In this document: positions 7,672-15,807 of the stretch, one piece after another | Position numbering within the stretch: the stretch's first letter is position 1 | Layout: every line of letters begins with the position of its first letter | DNA from: a virus | Length of the DNA stretch: 64,000 bases | Virus record (IMG/VR): IMGVR_UViG_3300042563_002299 | Location: 17,538 to 81,537 of that record | Reading direction: 5' to 3' (one strand) | Made by a program: the position numbers and the translations under genes | The notes under the pieces: generated by a model | Told to the model about the DNA's origin: nothing | The model's database searches: none | What the model saw: only the letters and a program-made list of their open reading frames with translations

Positions 7672-10173
7672 TTAGAAATCTAACTTAATAACATACTGTT
7701 GAATACCTTGTCTTAGTACCGGTGATTGTAATTTAGACATCACCAAAATATCTTGGTTTTCATCTAGCAAAGCAATCTCCGTAACATATGATTGTGTACC
7801 AAATGTCCATGTTGGGTTCTGTGAAACTAAGAACTCGTTAAAACTTAAGTTGATCTTATACTTCATTTCGTAAATGGTTGCCTGAATATCAGTTTCCAAA
7901 TTACCGTAGAAATAATACTCATCACCGAAATTAAGTTGTTGTCCTGTTGCTCCGTTTTGTACTAATTCAACATAGTTATTCAAATTATAGTATGGTGCCG
8001 AATTGTAATTTTCCGCAGTTACCGTAAACGTACTTGCGGTTAGTGATTGTTGTGTAACATATCCATTAAGGAATAAGTCACTAATTTGATCTGTAAAATC
8101 AATCAATCTCCATTGTGTTGGGTCTGGTCTCTGACCTGCAATTGTTCTCTGAGCCAACACTTGAAATTGTGTTGCGTAGAATCCAGCGGGAACAGTACAA
8201 GTAGGACAAGATGTTGTTGTAGTTGTTGTAAATGGACTAATAGTCGTTGTTGTCGTAGTACTTGGCGAAGTTGTTGTTGTTGTGGTTGTTGGATTAAATC
8301 CTGGTTGTACCAAACAATTAAATTCCGCACCAAATCTAACTGCCACATTCTGTGGAGTATCAGGAGTACAAACATTTGCCGTACCAACAACACTTGTATA
8401 GTAATTACTGTGTAACGAATTAGTAAATGTGTCAGTATTTGATAAACGATAAGTTACCCAAAGAGTTTCTCCACCACCAGTTAACACTCCCGTTGAACTT
8501 GAAACTCCGCAGGTGTTTGGTGTGATTAATGAAACTTGTGGAGCCGGTAACGTCCAGTTTCTATTTGATTTATATGATAATGCCGCAACAATTTCTTCGT
8601 CATCAATAATAATCAATTTAGAATCAGGAAATACTTTACCAATTCTACTTGGTAATCCGTTAGGTTGTGCAAATGTATCCCAAAGGTTATAATACCTCAA
8701 ACCCGGTTGGTTCATATTATCAGAAATACTTGATTTGATGTATTGTACTTGGAATAAGTTTTTACCATCAAACCCTGGAGGATCAACCCAAAAAGTTTGT
8801 CCGAAACAACATTCAGGGTTTTTGTGCCACATCAAAGTTGGTATGTGTAATTTAAAGTTTCTTGCTTGTCCTTGAGTGTTATCAGGATTTTGAGTATCGT
8901 AAGGTTCTAAAGCAAATTTTTCTCCATAGAAAAAATCTATTGTTTGATTTGTATAGTGAATAATCGCAATCGCTTTTTGTTCTTCCGGTGTTACAACAAT
9001 TTTCTCACCAAATGAATTATAATAATAAACAGAATCTGTTGATGTCTGAGCATTTGAGTTGGTATAACCAAAGTATTCTTTTTGACCTATATATTCAATA
9101 GATCCAAATTTAGTATAATCTTGGTATGTACTTGAATTTAATCCAGCAGGACTCTCAGTCCAAGGAATATTCATATTCCATATTTTAACATCAAATTGAT
9201 CGGTATCACAAACCGATTCAAAATCAATAACACTTTGACTCCAATGTGGTTCAGGTGTAAAACTATCATACAATGGAACCATTTGTGGTGGGTAGATCAA
9301 AGTTCTCGCAAGACAATCTGACGCTAAATTTGTAAAGTCAGGTGTTGGTCTATCTAATGTTAATAAATCACCACAAACCGCAACAATTCTATAAGTTAGA
9401 ATTGAGAAACAACTAATAACGTCTTTATTACAGTCAGGCGCCGGTGGTAATGGACACTGTGGTGTATTTGAAGGTGTTAAACACGGGGTATGTGTTGGTG
9501 TTGGTGTTGGGGTCGCCGAAGCACATGGGTTTGAACTTGTTGTGCTTGGTGTTGGTGTTGGAGTGGGTGTTTGACCTACTGATGCGGTTGGTGTTGGTGT
9601 TGGTAAATTACTACATGAACAATCAGTCGCTGCTCTACCATCATAATATATTGTAATAAAGTCACCCACACTTGGTGTGTTATTATTTTGACTATTACAA
9701 TCCATTCTTTGAACACTAATTTCGTTCGTACCATTTAAGGTAGACATATTAACAATATAATTAGGAGTGATAACATAATTGTTGTTAACAAGTGCTTTCC
9801 AATCTACTGTTGTTGCTGTTGTGTTTCCTGAGAAGAACCCTCTCATTGCAGCTCTATTATAAACGGACTCAATACCCGAATCCATAAATGGAATACCATA
9901 AATATTTGTTTGACCTTCATCAACTAAGTAAGGATATTTTATATACTGTCTATTAGATTCAGGAACACCAGAACTATTCTGAGCGTTAAATTCAGGTTCT
10001 AAAATAACCGTATTTGCTTGATTGTAAGTGTTCGGTAATTCATTGTATGAAACCTCACTATCCCCTAAAGCAAAATATGATATCCTAAAATTACCCTCAG
10101 ATAATCTTTGTCTACCTGTGTCAGTAACACGAGTGTTAACTAATCCTGACGTATTTTTAATTATATATCCCAT
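7672..10173 (-). CDS. Large virion protein with Thr-Pro and poly-Thr linkers (833 aa)
   Basis: The N-terminal ~70 residues (GLVNTRVTDTGRQRLSEGNF, then YFALGDSEV) resemble a head found on tail-associated proteins of T4-like phages. I treat it as a virion-attachment domain. After about 190 residues there is a Thr-Pro/Cys-rich linker (about 190-245). Then comes a large beta-rich region, a poly-Thr linker near residues 626-656 (TTTTTTSPSTTTTTT) and a C-terminal domain of about 175 residues that looks like a folded tip. The layout of anchor, flexible linker, body, linker and tip suggests a tail-surface or receptor-binding protein. It is last in the 7.7-33.6 kb tail block. Confidence 0.75.
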   Translation of the reverse strand: MGYIIKNTSGLVNTRVTDTGRQRLSEGNFRISYFALGDSEVSYNELPNTYNQANTVILEPEFNAQNSSGVPESNRQYIKYPYLVDEGQTNIYGIPFMDSGIESVYNRAAMRGFFSGNTTATTVDWKALVNNNYVITPNYIVNMSTLNGTNEISVQRMDCNSQNNNTPSVGDFITIYYDGRAATDCSCSNLPTPTPTASVGQTPTPTPTPSTTSSNPCASATPTPTPTHTPCLTPSNTPQCPLPPAPDCNKDVISCFSILTYRIVAVCGDLLTLDRPTPDFTNLASDCLARTLIYPPQMVPLYDSFTPEPHWSQSVIDFESVCDTDQFDVKIWNMNIPWTESPAGLNSSTYQDYTKFGSIEYIGQKEYFGYTNSNAQTSTDSVYYYNSFGEKIVVTPEEQKAIAIIHYTNQTIDFFYGEKFALEPYDTQNPDNTQGQARNFKLHIPTLMWHKNPECCFGQTFWVDPPGFDGKNLFQVQYIKSSISDNMNQPGLRYYNLWDTFAQPNGLPSRIGKVFPDSKLIIIDDEEIVAALSYKSNRNWTLPAPQVSLITPNTCGVSSSTGVLTGGGETLWVTYRLSNTDTFTNSLHSNYYTSVVGTANVCTPDTPQNVAVRFGAEFNCLVQPGFNPTTTTTTTSPSTTTTTTISPFTTTTTTSCPTCTVPAGFYATQFQVLAQRTIAGQRPDPTQWRLIDFTDQISDLFLNGYVTQQSLTASTFTVTAENYNSAPYYNLNNYVELVQNGATGQQLNFGDEYYFYGNLETDIQATIYEMKYKINLSFNEFLVSQNPTWTFGTQSYVTEIALLDENQDILVMSKLQSPVLRQGIQQYVIKLDF

Positions 10174-10179
10174 CTAACT

Positions 10180-10187
10180 GATAAATA
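10180..10187 (-). promoter_or_regulatory. TATTTATC element upstream of the 833-aa virion gene
   Basis: This late-promoter-like octamer on the coding strand ends 6 bp before the ATG at 10173. It belongs to the recurring TATTTAT family seen upstream of virion genes. Confidence 0.35.
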
Positions 10188-10201
10188 TTCTGTTAATCAT
10201 T

Positions 10202-11854
10202 TTATATTACAACAGGTTCGGGTGGTGTTGGATTTACAACATTTAACACACAACAACCACAATTATTAATTGAGTTGTTTGTAATGGTCAGTTGATAGTA
10301 TCCAGCAGCAAGTTCACAAGAACCTGTTGGGTTATTTATTACACTATTAGTAATGGTACCACTAACCGTTTGGTTACTACCCATAGTAATAGTGTTTGTG
10401 TAAATATTATTTTGTTGCGTTACCGTTATTGGATTATCAGCAGTACACGGACCTCCAAGTGGGTATGTATTTAACGACGTACTTGACAATGTCATTGGTC
10501 CAGTACCGGTGATCGTTGTAATATTATTATATGTAGGTAAAGGTGATAGAGTTGTTGGGTAATAATTAAATGTTGATGACTGAACTAAATCGAATGTTAC
10601 CGTAACCCCCGCAGGTAACACAGGTGTAGTGATTGAGAATGTATTCAACGAATAATTAACATTTAATGTCAAATTATATGTAACAGATGGTGTATTACCT
10701 ACAATAACACTCGCAACTGTACCGATTGTTGTATTAACATCCCTCACAAAAATATCATAATTACCATTTGTAAGTCCGTTGAATATTGGTGATGATTGGT
10801 AAGTTGCTCCCCCGTTTATTGAATATTCATATGGTACTTGTCCTCCTGATGCCGAAACAATAATACTACCATTAGTACCACAAACTGCGTTATTTACATT
10901 AGCACTTACCGATATCGTATAAGCGGTCGAGCATTGTCCGTTGATAACATCCAAACTATAAACCGATGGTGTTCCCAAAACTTGCCAGTTACTTATTGGT
11001 GGATCGGAAGGGTCGTTATTTATTAATAACACAGAAGGATTTGAATATCCTGTCATTGTCCATTGGGACGGTGTTGATCCTGTATTCCAATAAATAACAT
11101 ATTGTCCTGTTGATGAACTCCAACTTGGTTGACCGTTTATTTCATTACTTGGGTCTAAATCAATTTGTATTGCTTCCGTTACTTGACCTATCTTTGTACT
11201 TCTAACAACCAGTGTTGCACACAAAGGACCATTAACTTTAGGTATAGATGGTATGTTACAATTACCGGGATATGATTCTTCAATAAAATAATTTGTACTA
11301 CCACTAACAGTCCAAGTGTCCCCCGAAGGATATAGACCACTATTACTTAACGATTCATAAAATGATCCTTGACAATCTAAACTTTCACAGAAAATCCAAA
11401 CACCTTGTGATTGACTCCAAAATACATAACCTAACTCGGTAATACCGTACTGTAATTTGTAATATGGTTTACCATTTTTTAACCCTAAACTACTTGTTGA
11501 GATGTAAACCAAAGTATCTTCAACAACTCCCGATACAACAAAACAAACACCAGAAAAAGTAGTGGTTTCAGCCGTTAAAACACAAGTTGTAATTGCCGTA
11601 AAATCTTTATAGTAATCAGTAACAGTCGCTTGATATGCTCCAACACCTAAGTTAGTTAAAGCCGGAGCAAAACTACCTACCTCCCAAAAAATAGTATAAG
11701 GTGGTGTACCACCTGTTATAATTAAAGCGGTTGCACCATCGAAAGATATGTCACTTGAGGGTTGTAAAACCGAGCAACTTATTCCCAATGGGAATATTGT
11801 AATGACATCACATTCATTTGGTCGGTTAGTACTTTGTATTGTAGAATTTCCCAT
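10202..11854 (-). CDS. Adhesin-like virion protein with SprB-like domains (550 aa)
   Basis: Two segments fit the SprB-repeat pattern of Bacteroidota surface adhesins. One is at residues ~45-95, with GGTPPYTIFWEVG then LGVGAYQATVTDYY. The other is at ~315-385, with CGTNGSIIVSASGGQVPYEY and GLTNGNYDIFVRD. Between them is a domain with NGKPYYKLQYG and VFWSQSQGVWIFCESL followed by paired cysteines, a motif style I associate with extracellular repeat proteins. The C-terminus is beta-rich and ends with NCGCCVLNVV. There is no signal peptide, as expected for a virion protein. Role inferred: host-surface contact from the tail. Confidence 0.7.
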   Translation of the reverse strand: MGNSTIQSTNRPNECDVITIFPLGISCSVLQPSSDISFDGATALIITGGTPPYTIFWEVGSFAPALTNLGVGAYQATVTDYYKDFTAITTCVLTAETTTFSGVCFVVSGVVEDTLVYISTSSLGLKNGKPYYKLQYGITELGYVFWSQSQGVWIFCESLDCQGSFYESLSNSGLYPSGDTWTVSGSTNYFIEESYPGNCNIPSIPKVNGPLCATLVVRSTKIGQVTEAIQIDLDPSNEINGQPSWSSSTGQYVIYWNTGSTPSQWTMTGYSNPSVLLINNDPSDPPISNWQVLGTPSVYSLDVINGQCSTAYTISVSANVNNAVCGTNGSIIVSASGGQVPYEYSINGGATYQSSPIFNGLTNGNYDIFVRDVNTTIGTVASVIVGNTPSVTYNLTLNVNYSLNTFSITTPVLPAGVTVTFDLVQSSTFNYYPTTLSPLPTYNNITTITGTGPMTLSSTSLNTYPLGGPCTADNPITVTQQNNIYTNTITMGSNQTVSGTITNSVINNPTGSCELAAGYYQLTITNNSINNCGCCVLNVVNPTPPEPVVI

Positions 11855-11860
11855 TATCTA

Positions 11861-11868
11861 TATAAATA
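11861..11868 (-). promoter_or_regulatory. TATTTATA element upstream of the 550-aa adhesin gene
   Basis: Exact TATTTATA on the coding strand, 6 bp before the ATG at 11854 and just after the glycosyltransferase stop. Such a short spacing would give a very short leader if it is a promoter. Confidence 0.4.
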
Positions 11869-11869
11869 A

Positions 11870-12850
11870 TCAAATATTGTATTTTTGAATATAAGATTTC
11901 ATATTCTCCATATATTTTATTGTTGAACTATCCTTATTTATATAATCAAAGTGATTGGGGTTCTCTCTCATTTTTAATATTGGATCAATATTAATATAGT
12001 CCCCTTTATAGAATTTTGTAGTTTTTAGATTATCAGTAACTCCCGCCATGTGTAATATTGGGTGTTGTTCGTATTTTTTAATGTCGTCAGTTGCCCAAGA
12101 AAAACTCATTTCATCTGTTATCTTTGTTTCAAATCCGTACATCCATAAGTTCCAAAGTAATGCCCACATTTCTGCCGTCCAAAACTGTATTTGACCCGGA
12201 TTAATCGGAAATCTTTTTTGGTAATTTAACATTTGATCGTACAACTTAATTGAATCTTTATAGATCTTATCCCAAAGTTCACAATTAGAATTCTTGATGA
12301 GGTATTGTCCTCCACCTGAATTTTTTTGATTAGTTTTAATTGTGTCGACATCAACACCAATCACTTCAGACATTTCACTTATAAGTTGTCCCTTTTCGGT
12401 GTTTAGGTGTTTTTGTTCATATCTTCCACAACAATCCATTATGTAATCATACCCAATATACCCTATGGTATCGGATAAATAACAAGTATTGTCATTTAAT
12501 AATTCTTCAAAATTTGGTAGTTCTCTAAAAATGATATCAGCGTCATGTAAGAAAAAAAGTTTACCAAATTCAGGATTTGATTGTATCCACTTCGATATTA
12601 GGTATGGTTTTATACTCGGTATATAATGTTTCTTAACTCTCTCATCAACAAAGTAATGAACGTTAACACCTAACTCTTTTAATTCTTCAGATTGTTTGGA
12701 TGGTTTGGTGTTCCCTTGAACTAAACCTAAAACCACGTGTATTTTATTTGGGTCAATACCTTTCTCAATAAAATTGTGAATGTACAATTTTATTTGCCAA
12801 ATAAAATAGGGGACATCGGGTTGTGCTGAAACAAATAATATGTTTTCCAT
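11870..12850 (-). CDS. Putative glycosyltransferase (GT-A type, DxD motif)
   Basis: A 326-residue soluble protein. Residues 98-108 read LFFLHDADIIF, with D103 and D105 forming the DxD metal/nucleotide-sugar motif. It is preceded by KPYLISKWIQ and followed by a GT-A-like layout and a C-terminal HPILHMAGV histidine motif. The arrangement vaguely recalls peptidyl glycosyltransferases that act on Pro/Ser/Thr-rich proteins, but this is motif-level resemblance only. It sits between the collagen-like fibre and a SprB-like adhesin in the tail block, so the likeliest acceptors are virion fibres. Sugar and acceptor are unknown. Confidence 0.65.
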   Translation of the reverse strand: MENILFVSAQPDVPYFIWQIKLYIHNFIEKGIDPNKIHVVLGLVQGNTKPSKQSEELKELGVNVHYFVDERVKKHYIPSIKPYLISKWIQSNPEFGKLFFLHDADIIFRELPNFEELLNDNTCYLSDTIGYIGYDYIMDCCGRYEQKHLNTEKGQLISEMSEVIGVDVDTIKTNQKNSGGGQYLIKNSNCELWDKIYKDSIKLYDQMLNYQKRFPINPGQIQFWTAEMWALLWNLWMYGFETKITDEMSFSWATDDIKKYEQHPILHMAGVTDNLKTTKFYKGDYINIDPILKMRENPNHFDYINKDSSTIKYMENMKSYIQKYNI

Positions 12851-12904
12851 AAAGGAAAATTAAATTAAAATAAGGTAAAGTGAATTAATTTTAAATTTTA
12901 AACT

Positions 12905-15487
12905 CTATACGATTTCATAACTTCCGTTCCATAAAAATCTATCACCATTCGCCCAAGTAAATGGTTGAGTCGCGTTTACATCATTTGCAGTTCCATTTAC
13001 AATATTTACATATTGCATAGGGGCTTTAGTGTTAAACCCTGCTCTTCCTCCAGCCATTATGGCATTATACCAAGCACTACCATTATCTAATAAAGTTACC
13101 GTCATCAATATAGCGTCAGCATGAACTGCCGTAACTGGCATCGAGACATACCATTCTCCCGTACCAAATGTTGTTGTTGATCCCATTGCGATATTTCCTC
13201 TAACAAAACATGTTTTACCAATTACTTTATACCAACCTTCTATAGTTCCATTACCAATTACTGGATTAGTACCTGACGATGTCCAAACAGGTGTGTAGGA
13301 TGACCAAGCAGATTCTATTTGTGACCCAGAAAGGTTAAATGTTATTGTAGATAATGTTGTTGCCGATACCGTTGGTGAAGTTACAGTTGTTGCCGTCATA
13401 CCGCTTGTATAAGTATTACCGCTAATTATAACAGAACTACCAGACATCCTAACTAAATCCGCATCGTTTACTCTGAAGTTTATGTAGCTTGGTGGGTATG
13501 TATTGTTAGTTGCAAACATATCAATACCAACAGGTACGCTTGAATTGTCTGAAATCCCTAATTGGATTTTTCTATCAGAGCTTAACTCGTCACCACCGCT
13601 TGATGCTATAAATGGTCCTTCTTTATTAACACCACCTGTAGATGTAATTAATAATTCTCCGGTTTTTTGATAGATAGCCCCATAAACGTCTAAGTCATAT
13701 TGAGGACTACTAACCCCAATTCCCAACCTTTTATTTACATTATCCCAAGTAAATCCAGTAGTTTGACTTACCGTACTTGCCGAACTTTGGAATAGGACTC
13801 CACCTGTAAATCCTGATTGAATCTGTGTTGAGTTAATAATTACTACATCACTTGGTAAATTTTGATAAGTTGTTGCTGATATTGTTATCGCACTTAAACC
13901 CGCATTAAATATTGTATTACCCGTAACCGTACCTCCTGATAACGGTAAAAATAACCCAATCCCACTTTGACCACTTGTCCCTGACGATCCGTTTGATCCT
14001 GACGTACCGCTAGATCCTGAACTTCCTGAGGATCCTGAAGAACCAGAACTACCTGATGAACCCGATGAACCTACTTGAGCGCCTATTGTTGTTGTAACAT
14101 ATGAATAATGGGAAGTTCCTTGAGTATAAAACGATGCCGAACTTACCTGATTATCTTGATTTACAACTTTAATAATCACCACCATTCTGTCTGTAGAATT
14201 AACCGATGATGTCGGTAATGTAATGTCAGTAATAACACTTACTGGTGTTGTATTATTATTATTCCATCCAATATTAACCGCTTGTGACGAACCAATAAAT
14301 CCTTGAATAACTCCTAAACTGTTCGCTAAATAAAGCTCAACAAAAGCCTCTAAATCATCGTTTTCATCATCTTTTGTGAACCATAAATTAAATATTTGGA
14401 CTCCACCAGGTATAATATTAAATCCAAATTGAGTTGATGCGTAACTACCAATTGTTGTACCTGTTGATAGTGCCGAAATACTTTGAGTTGTAACAGTTTG
14501 ACCACTAGCCAATGGGTCAGTTGACAACTGTAAATAACTACCTACCTCAACTATGTCTGAATTAAAGAAATAATTAGTTCCACCACCGATACCATTTTGA
14601 CCACTAGTCCCTGAAGATCCTGAAGAACCTGAGATACCGCTAGTTCCTGAACTTCCTGAGGATCCTGAAGAACCAGAACTACCTGATGAACCTGAAGAAC
14701 CGTCCGCACCATTATATACCCATGAAATTGTATATGTAAGTGTGTTTAGTGTACCACTACCGGCAATAAACGTTAAAGAAAAATCAAAATAACTTGTGTT
14801 GTCAGTACCACCACCAACTTCAAAAATACCAATTACGTTGTTATTCCCAAGTTCTGTTATTTGTAAATATGGTCTGCTAGAACCTGGTGTATTAATAATA
14901 GTTAATAAGGTATTTAACCAACTATAATAATCCGTTGAATAAGAATCGTCCTTACTAATACTAATCTCAGTTATACTTGAGATGGTACTTGAATTTGTTA
15001 CAAAAAATTTGCTATTAGGGTCATTTGGTGCCTGAGTACCACTATTAAAATCCCACCTACCTGAATTAGATCCATCATTACCTGTAATTCCATTAGACCC
15101 GCTAGTACCGCTTGATCCAGATGTACCTGAAGAACCGCTAGACCCTGTTGTACCTGAAGTTCCGCTAGACCCTGAAGTTCCATTAGCACCACTAGATCCT
15201 GATGTCCCTGATGTTCCGCTAGTTCCATTGGCACCACTAGATCCTGATGTTCCGCTAGTTCCATTGGCACCACTAGATCCTGAAGTTCCATTAGACCCAC
15301 TAGAACCGTTTGATCCTGATGTTCCATTAGTACCTGTGGCTCCACTTATTACTTGAGCAACCTGTTGGATTGTCGCCTTAAAAGAAGAACCGGCAGGATT
15401 TTGAGATGTGTTACCGGTGATGACTATGTGAATTAAGTCCGTTAAAGAAACTCCAGTTGCTTGTATTTGATCCGTTAATAATGCCAT
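12905..15487 (-). CDS. Collagen-like tail fibre (860 aa, three Gly-Ser/Thr repeat blocks)
   Basis: The N-terminal domain (MALLTDQIQATGVSLTDLIH) looks like a fibre anchor. Three collagen-like Gly-X-Y blocks follow: residues ~52-140, ~259-299 and ~469-509. They are dominated by GSSG, GTSG and GANG units and separated by two beta-rich domains. The C-terminal ~350 residues contain a trimerisation-like region (VNKRLGIGVSSPQYDLDVYG, an LGIGTxxP-type phrase common in phage fibres) and a terminal tip. It is very likely a trimeric long tail fibre binding the host. The DNA repeats within the blocks may make their length variable. Confidence 0.85.
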   Translation of the reverse strand: MALLTDQIQATGVSLTDLIHIVITGNTSQNPAGSSFKATIQQVAQVISGATGTNGTSGSNGSSGSNGTSGSSGANGTSGTSGSSGANGTSGTSGTSGSSGANGTSGSSGTSGTTGSSGSSGTSGSSGTSGSNGITGNDGSNSGRWDFNSGTQAPNDPNSKFFVTNSSTISSITEISISKDDSYSTDYYSWLNTLLTIINTPGSSRPYLQITELGNNNVIGIFEVGGGTDNTSYFDFSLTFIAGSGTLNTLTYTISWVYNGADGSSGSSGSSGSSGSSGSSGTSGISGSSGSSGTSGQNGIGGGTNYFFNSDIVEVGSYLQLSTDPLASGQTVTTQSISALSTGTTIGSYASTQFGFNIIPGGVQIFNLWFTKDDENDDLEAFVELYLANSLGVIQGFIGSSQAVNIGWNNNNTTPVSVITDITLPTSSVNSTDRMVVIIKVVNQDNQVSSASFYTQGTSHYSYVTTTIGAQVGSSGSSGSSGSSGSSGSSGSSGTSGSNGSSGTSGQSGIGLFLPLSGGTVTGNTIFNAGLSAITISATTYQNLPSDVVIINSTQIQSGFTGGVLFQSSASTVSQTTGFTWDNVNKRLGIGVSSPQYDLDVYGAIYQKTGELLITSTGGVNKEGPFIASSGGDELSSDRKIQLGISDNSSVPVGIDMFATNNTYPPSYINFRVNDADLVRMSGSSVIISGNTYTSGMTATTVTSPTVSATTLSTITFNLSGSQIESAWSSYTPVWTSSGTNPVIGNGTIEGWYKVIGKTCFVRGNIAMGSTTTFGTGEWYVSMPVTAVHADAILMTVTLLDNGSAWYNAIMAGGRAGFNTKAPMQYVNIVNGTANDVNATQPFTWANGDRFLWNGSYEIV
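14005..14062. repeat. Direct repeat, copy A (about 58 bp) in the collagen-like fibre gene
   Basis: This is nearly identical, with one mismatch seen, to 14635-14692. The copies are 630 bp (210 codons) apart, so recombination between them would delete or duplicate 210 residues in frame. Confidence 0.7.
14635..14692. repeat. Direct repeat, copy B (about 58 bp) in the collagen-like fibre gene
   Basis: Partner of the copy at 14005-14062. Both encode Gly-Ser-Ser/Thr collagen-like units and share codon choices, suggesting recent duplication rather than convergence. Confidence 0.7.
15210..15281. repeat. Tandem repeat, period 36 bp, two copies
   Basis: Two adjacent identical 36-bp units (15210-15245 and 15246-15281) encode a 12-residue collagen-like unit of the GANGTSGTSGSS type. 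Diverged units continue on both sides through 15065-15330. Confidence 0.7.
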
Positions 15488-15494
15488 ATCGTAT

Positions 15495-15502
15495 AATAAA
15501 TA
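15495..15502 (-). promoter_or_regulatory. TATTTATT element upstream of the collagen-like fibre gene
   Basis: The coding strand carries a TATTTATT octamer 7 bp before the ATG at 15487, inside the 21-bp gap to the upstream gene. It is a variant of the recurring octamer. Confidence 0.3.
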
Positions 15503-15508
15503 TTTTGG

Positions 15509-15805
15509 TTACTGAAAATTAAACTGCGTTCCATCCATAAAGAAGTAATATTGTAAATTTTGGAACTGTTTTGGCGCTCCTTCAACTGTACAATAAATTA
15601 TTTCAGACACTGAACATCCGTTTGAATCGGTTAAAGTTAATTGTAGTGCGGGTGCGGTGTTGAATTGAGATGGTAAAGTAAAAGTTACAGGAAAAGTGGT
15701 TCCACTACCAACATAAGAGCAATTATTTCCATAAACATCACATGCAACACCACTAAATGGTGGTGTAACACTTGTAGCACTATAAACTATTACTTGATTT
15801 GCCAC
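15509..15805 (-). CDS. Small adhesin-like virion protein (98 aa)
   Basis: Beta-rich, with DVYGNNCSYVGSG and LTDSNGCSVSEI. It aligns by eye with the 73-residue plus-strand product at 5445-5666 and extends it by a C-terminal tail (NLQYYFFMDGTQFNF). The D-x-N-G-C phrase also ends SprB-type modules, so it may be a single stripped-down module. It lies 2 bp after the seven-module SprB-like protein and 21 bp before the fibre gene, which suggests it joins the same tail structure. Confidence 0.65.
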   Translation of the reverse strand: MANQVIVYSATSVTPPFSGVACDVYGNNCSYVGSGTTFPVTFTLPSQFNTAPALQLTLTDSNGCSVSEIIYCTVEGAPKQFQNLQYYFFMDGTQFNFQ

Positions 15806-15807
15806 GA

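Noticed and set aside
5668-10173. Diversity-generating retroelement considered for the adhesin-like genes
   Set aside because: No reverse transcriptase, template repeat or adenine-biased variable region was seen.
7672-10173. Secreted host protein as an alternative for the large Thr-Pro protein
   Set aside because: There is no signal peptide, and it lies in a continuous phage tail operon with a phage-type N-terminal anchor.
13960-15330. Repeat-rich DNA that could look like a CRISPR array
   Set aside because: The repeats are codon-periodic, in frame, of varied length and encode Gly-Ser/Thr collagen-like units; there are no spacers.
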